From JAGTVG01 sp964389805 (GTDB lineage: Bacteria > Bacteroidota > Bacteroidia > Cytophagales > Cyclobacteriaceae): a stretch of DNA of 14,381 bases. Below, in pieces: positions 12,768 to 14,381 of this stretch. The notes beneath the pieces were generated by a model. That model had not been told where the DNA came from, searched no databases, and worked only from the letters and a program-made list of their open reading frames with translations. The position numbers were made by a program, and so were the translations under genes. How positions within the stretch are numbered: the first letter of the stretch is position 1; each line of letters begins with the position of its first letter. The stretch spans positions 1-14,381 of the forward strand of contig CAYMFU010000026.1 of NCBI GenBank assembly GCA_964389805.1, read 5' to 3'.

Positions 12768-14381
12768 ATGTTAAAGAACTATCTCAAAACTACATATCGC
12801 AGTCTGCGCAAGAACCTGACATATACCCTGATCAATATTATTGGATTGGGAATTGGGTTATCGGGTGTTATTATTTCATATGCTTTGATTGATTACGAAT
12901 TTAAATTCGACAATCAATATAAAAACACCGACCGTATTTATAGGATCAACAGCTCACGATCGATTGAAAATGAAACTCAAAAATGGGGAATTACTCCCCT
13001 GCCATTAGGGCCTGAAGTAAGCACTCAAATATCTGGTATTGAATCCTTTACCAGGCTGGGAACCTCAAGGGTAATAATTAAATATGAGGATAACACACAT
13101 TCTGAGAATCTGTTTTTTGCCGATTATAACTTCTTCGATCAATTTAATTTACCTCTTGTTACCGGTGAACGAAGTTCTTTCTATGAAAAAAATACGGTTC
13201 TGATCAGTCAGGATTTTTCAAAAAAATACTTTGGTGAAGAAAATTCAATTGGGAAATCAATAGATGTCGTATTAAACAATCAGATTGCTCAAAGTTTTGT
13301 TATAGGAGGTATCATAGAAAAGATCCCGGAAAATTCGAGCTTCAAATTCGATATCATAGCACCATATGAGAACATATATGAAATTTACCAGTTAGATGAG
13401 GATTCCTGGACCGTTCAAGTACCTTCAATCACATACATAAAACTTGAAAAGGATATCGAACCCACTTTAATAGAAGAAAATTTGAAGGGATACGCTAACA
13501 AGAACAATGAATTACTTGAATCATGGAAGGTAGACCAGTTTTACCTAATGAATTTCAAAGATCAGAAGGATGAATCTAGAAAACTATATTCTTCAATTAC
13601 CTGGTCGGGATTGCCATTGTCTGCGTTATATGGGTCGTTATTCATGAATCTTATCATTTTATTCATTGCCTGTTTCAACTTTACCAATACCGCTATTGCT
13701 TATGCACAAAAGCGACTAAAAGAAATAGGCATTAGGAAGACATTCGGAAGTTTGAAAAAGCAAGTATTAATACAATTCTTATTTGAAAATCTTATACAAA
13801 GCGTAATTGGCTTATTTATTGCCATGGATATTGCAAGGAGGTGGATCATGTGGATGAATATTCAGTGGCCTATTGAATTGTCCCTGGACTATTTTTCAAA
13901 TCCTATCCTGCTTTTATTCCTGGTAATAATTTTACTTCTTGTGACCTTGCTTGCCGGGGCATATCCTGCTTTTTATCTCTCAAGGTTTCAGCCAACAAGC
14001 ATTCTAAAAGGGGATCTGAAACTTGGAGGTACAAATCCATTTAATCGAATACTTTTAACCTGGCAATTCGGATTATCTATCACCGCAATATTTGCCGGAA
14101 TAGCATTATCATTGAATGCACGGTACCAGTCAGAACTGGATTTCGGGTATAATAAGGATGAAGTAGTTGTGGTTCCCCTTCACGAAGCGCGAGATTTTGA
14201 AGTTTATAAAAACTCGGTTGCAGATATTAGTGGTATTAACCAGGTTGCCGGATCAATTCATAATGTGGGATTTGGATTCGAAAATATTGAGATCGATATC
14301 GATGGAGAAGAGCATCACGCACAACGCCTGCTTATTGGAGAGAATTATCTTAATACACTGGAACTAAAATTAATCAGTGGA
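12768..14381 (+). CDS. FtsX/MacB-type ABC transporter permease (partial, C-terminus beyond window)
   Basis: The frame is open from the ATG at 12768 to the right edge: 538 residues, about two-thirds of the usual 800. The N-terminus (MLKNYLKTTYRSLRKN, then LINIIGLGIG) is a MacB-type start with TM1 at about 18-42. A periplasmic domain follows to about 280. The first FtsX domain spans about 283-420 with the KEIGIRKTFGS loop and the LAGAYPAFYLSRFQPTSILKG exit. A TM at about 428-448 follows, then the start of the second periplasmic domain. It has the same plan as the permease at 4470 but is well diverged, so the two are old paralogues and not a recent duplication. No ATPase gene is visible. The start is supported by homology with the first copy (MLKNF... 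/ MLKNY...). Substrate and partner are unknown. Confidence 0.9.
   Translation, partial: MLKNYLKTTYRSLRKNLTYTLINIIGLGIGLSGVIISYALIDYEFKFDNQYKNTDRIYRINSSRSIENETQKWGITPLPLGPEVSTQISGIESFTRLGTSRVIIKYEDNTHSENLFFADYNFFDQFNLPLVTGERSSFYEKNTVLISQDFSKKYFGEENSIGKSIDVVLNNQIAQSFVIGGIIEKIPENSSFKFDIIAPYENIYEIYQLDEDSWTVQVPSITYIKLEKDIEPTLIEENLKGYANKNNELLESWKVDQFYLMNFKDQKDESRKLYSSITWSGLPLSALYGSLFMNLIILFIACFNFTNTAIAYAQKRLKEIGIRKTFGSLKKQVLIQFLFENLIQSVIGLFIAMDIARRWIMWMNIQWPIELSLDYFSNPILLLFLVIILLLVTLLAGAYPAFYLSRFQPTSILKGDLKLGGTNPFNRILLTWQFGLSITAIFAGIALSLNARYQSELDFGYNKDEVVVVPLHEARDFEVYKNSVADISGINQVAGSIHNVGFGFENIEIDIDGEEHHAQRLLIGENYLNTLELKLISG

Noticed and set aside
12667..12774. 35-codon open frame on the plus strand overlapping the start of the second permease by 7 nt, possibly a leader peptide.
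   Set aside because: No clear ribosome site, no conserved feature, and length easily reached by chance in this DNA.

Overview
The window looks like chromosomal DNA of a member of the Bacteroidota. It is AT-rich, and almost no start codon has a Shine-Dalgarno sequence; starts follow A/T-rich leaders instead. It carries large FtsX/MacB-type permeases of the Bacteroidota kind, an ECF sigma / membrane anti-sigma pair, and a GTGS-type Nramp relative. The genus cannot be fixed from the sequence. No rRNA, tRNA, CRISPR array, transposase or integrase was found.

Left part (1-3387): a leftward operon with gaps of about 11-30 bp encodes an SQR-like flavoprotein, a DUF1641 protein, a TusE/DsrC-family persulfide carrier and a DsrE-like protein cut by the window edge. 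Diverging from it is a Crp/Fnr-family regulator with three cysteines placed like FNR cluster ligands. The shared 172-bp intergenic region holds two adjacent palindromes of the Crp/Fnr form (ATGA-N6-TCAT). Together this reads as a redox- or oxygen-responsive sulfide oxidation / sulfur-relay module with its own regulator. It is the most interesting system in the window.

Middle (3451-9437): a calcineurin-like metallophosphoesterase with a Tat-like leader runs leftward, convergent with the regulator. Diverging from it is an 806-residue FtsX/MacB-type permease. Then comes a tightly overlapping trio: ECF sigma factor, single-pass putative anti-sigma factor, and a secreted protein whose body is an alternating KYS / YDD repeat, probably a beta-solenoid. 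A strong hairpin with a T-tract closes this block.

Right part (9440-14381): leftward genes encode an Nramp-family transporter without the canonical metal-binding motifs, a small divergent-ferredoxin/CDGSH iron-sulfur protein, and an unrecognised three-TM membrane protein. About 940 bp without an intact gene follows. It holds the frameshifted remnant of a small leftward gene and several inverted repeats. A second FtsX/MacB-type permease, a diverged paralogue of the first, starts at 12768 and runs off the right edge.
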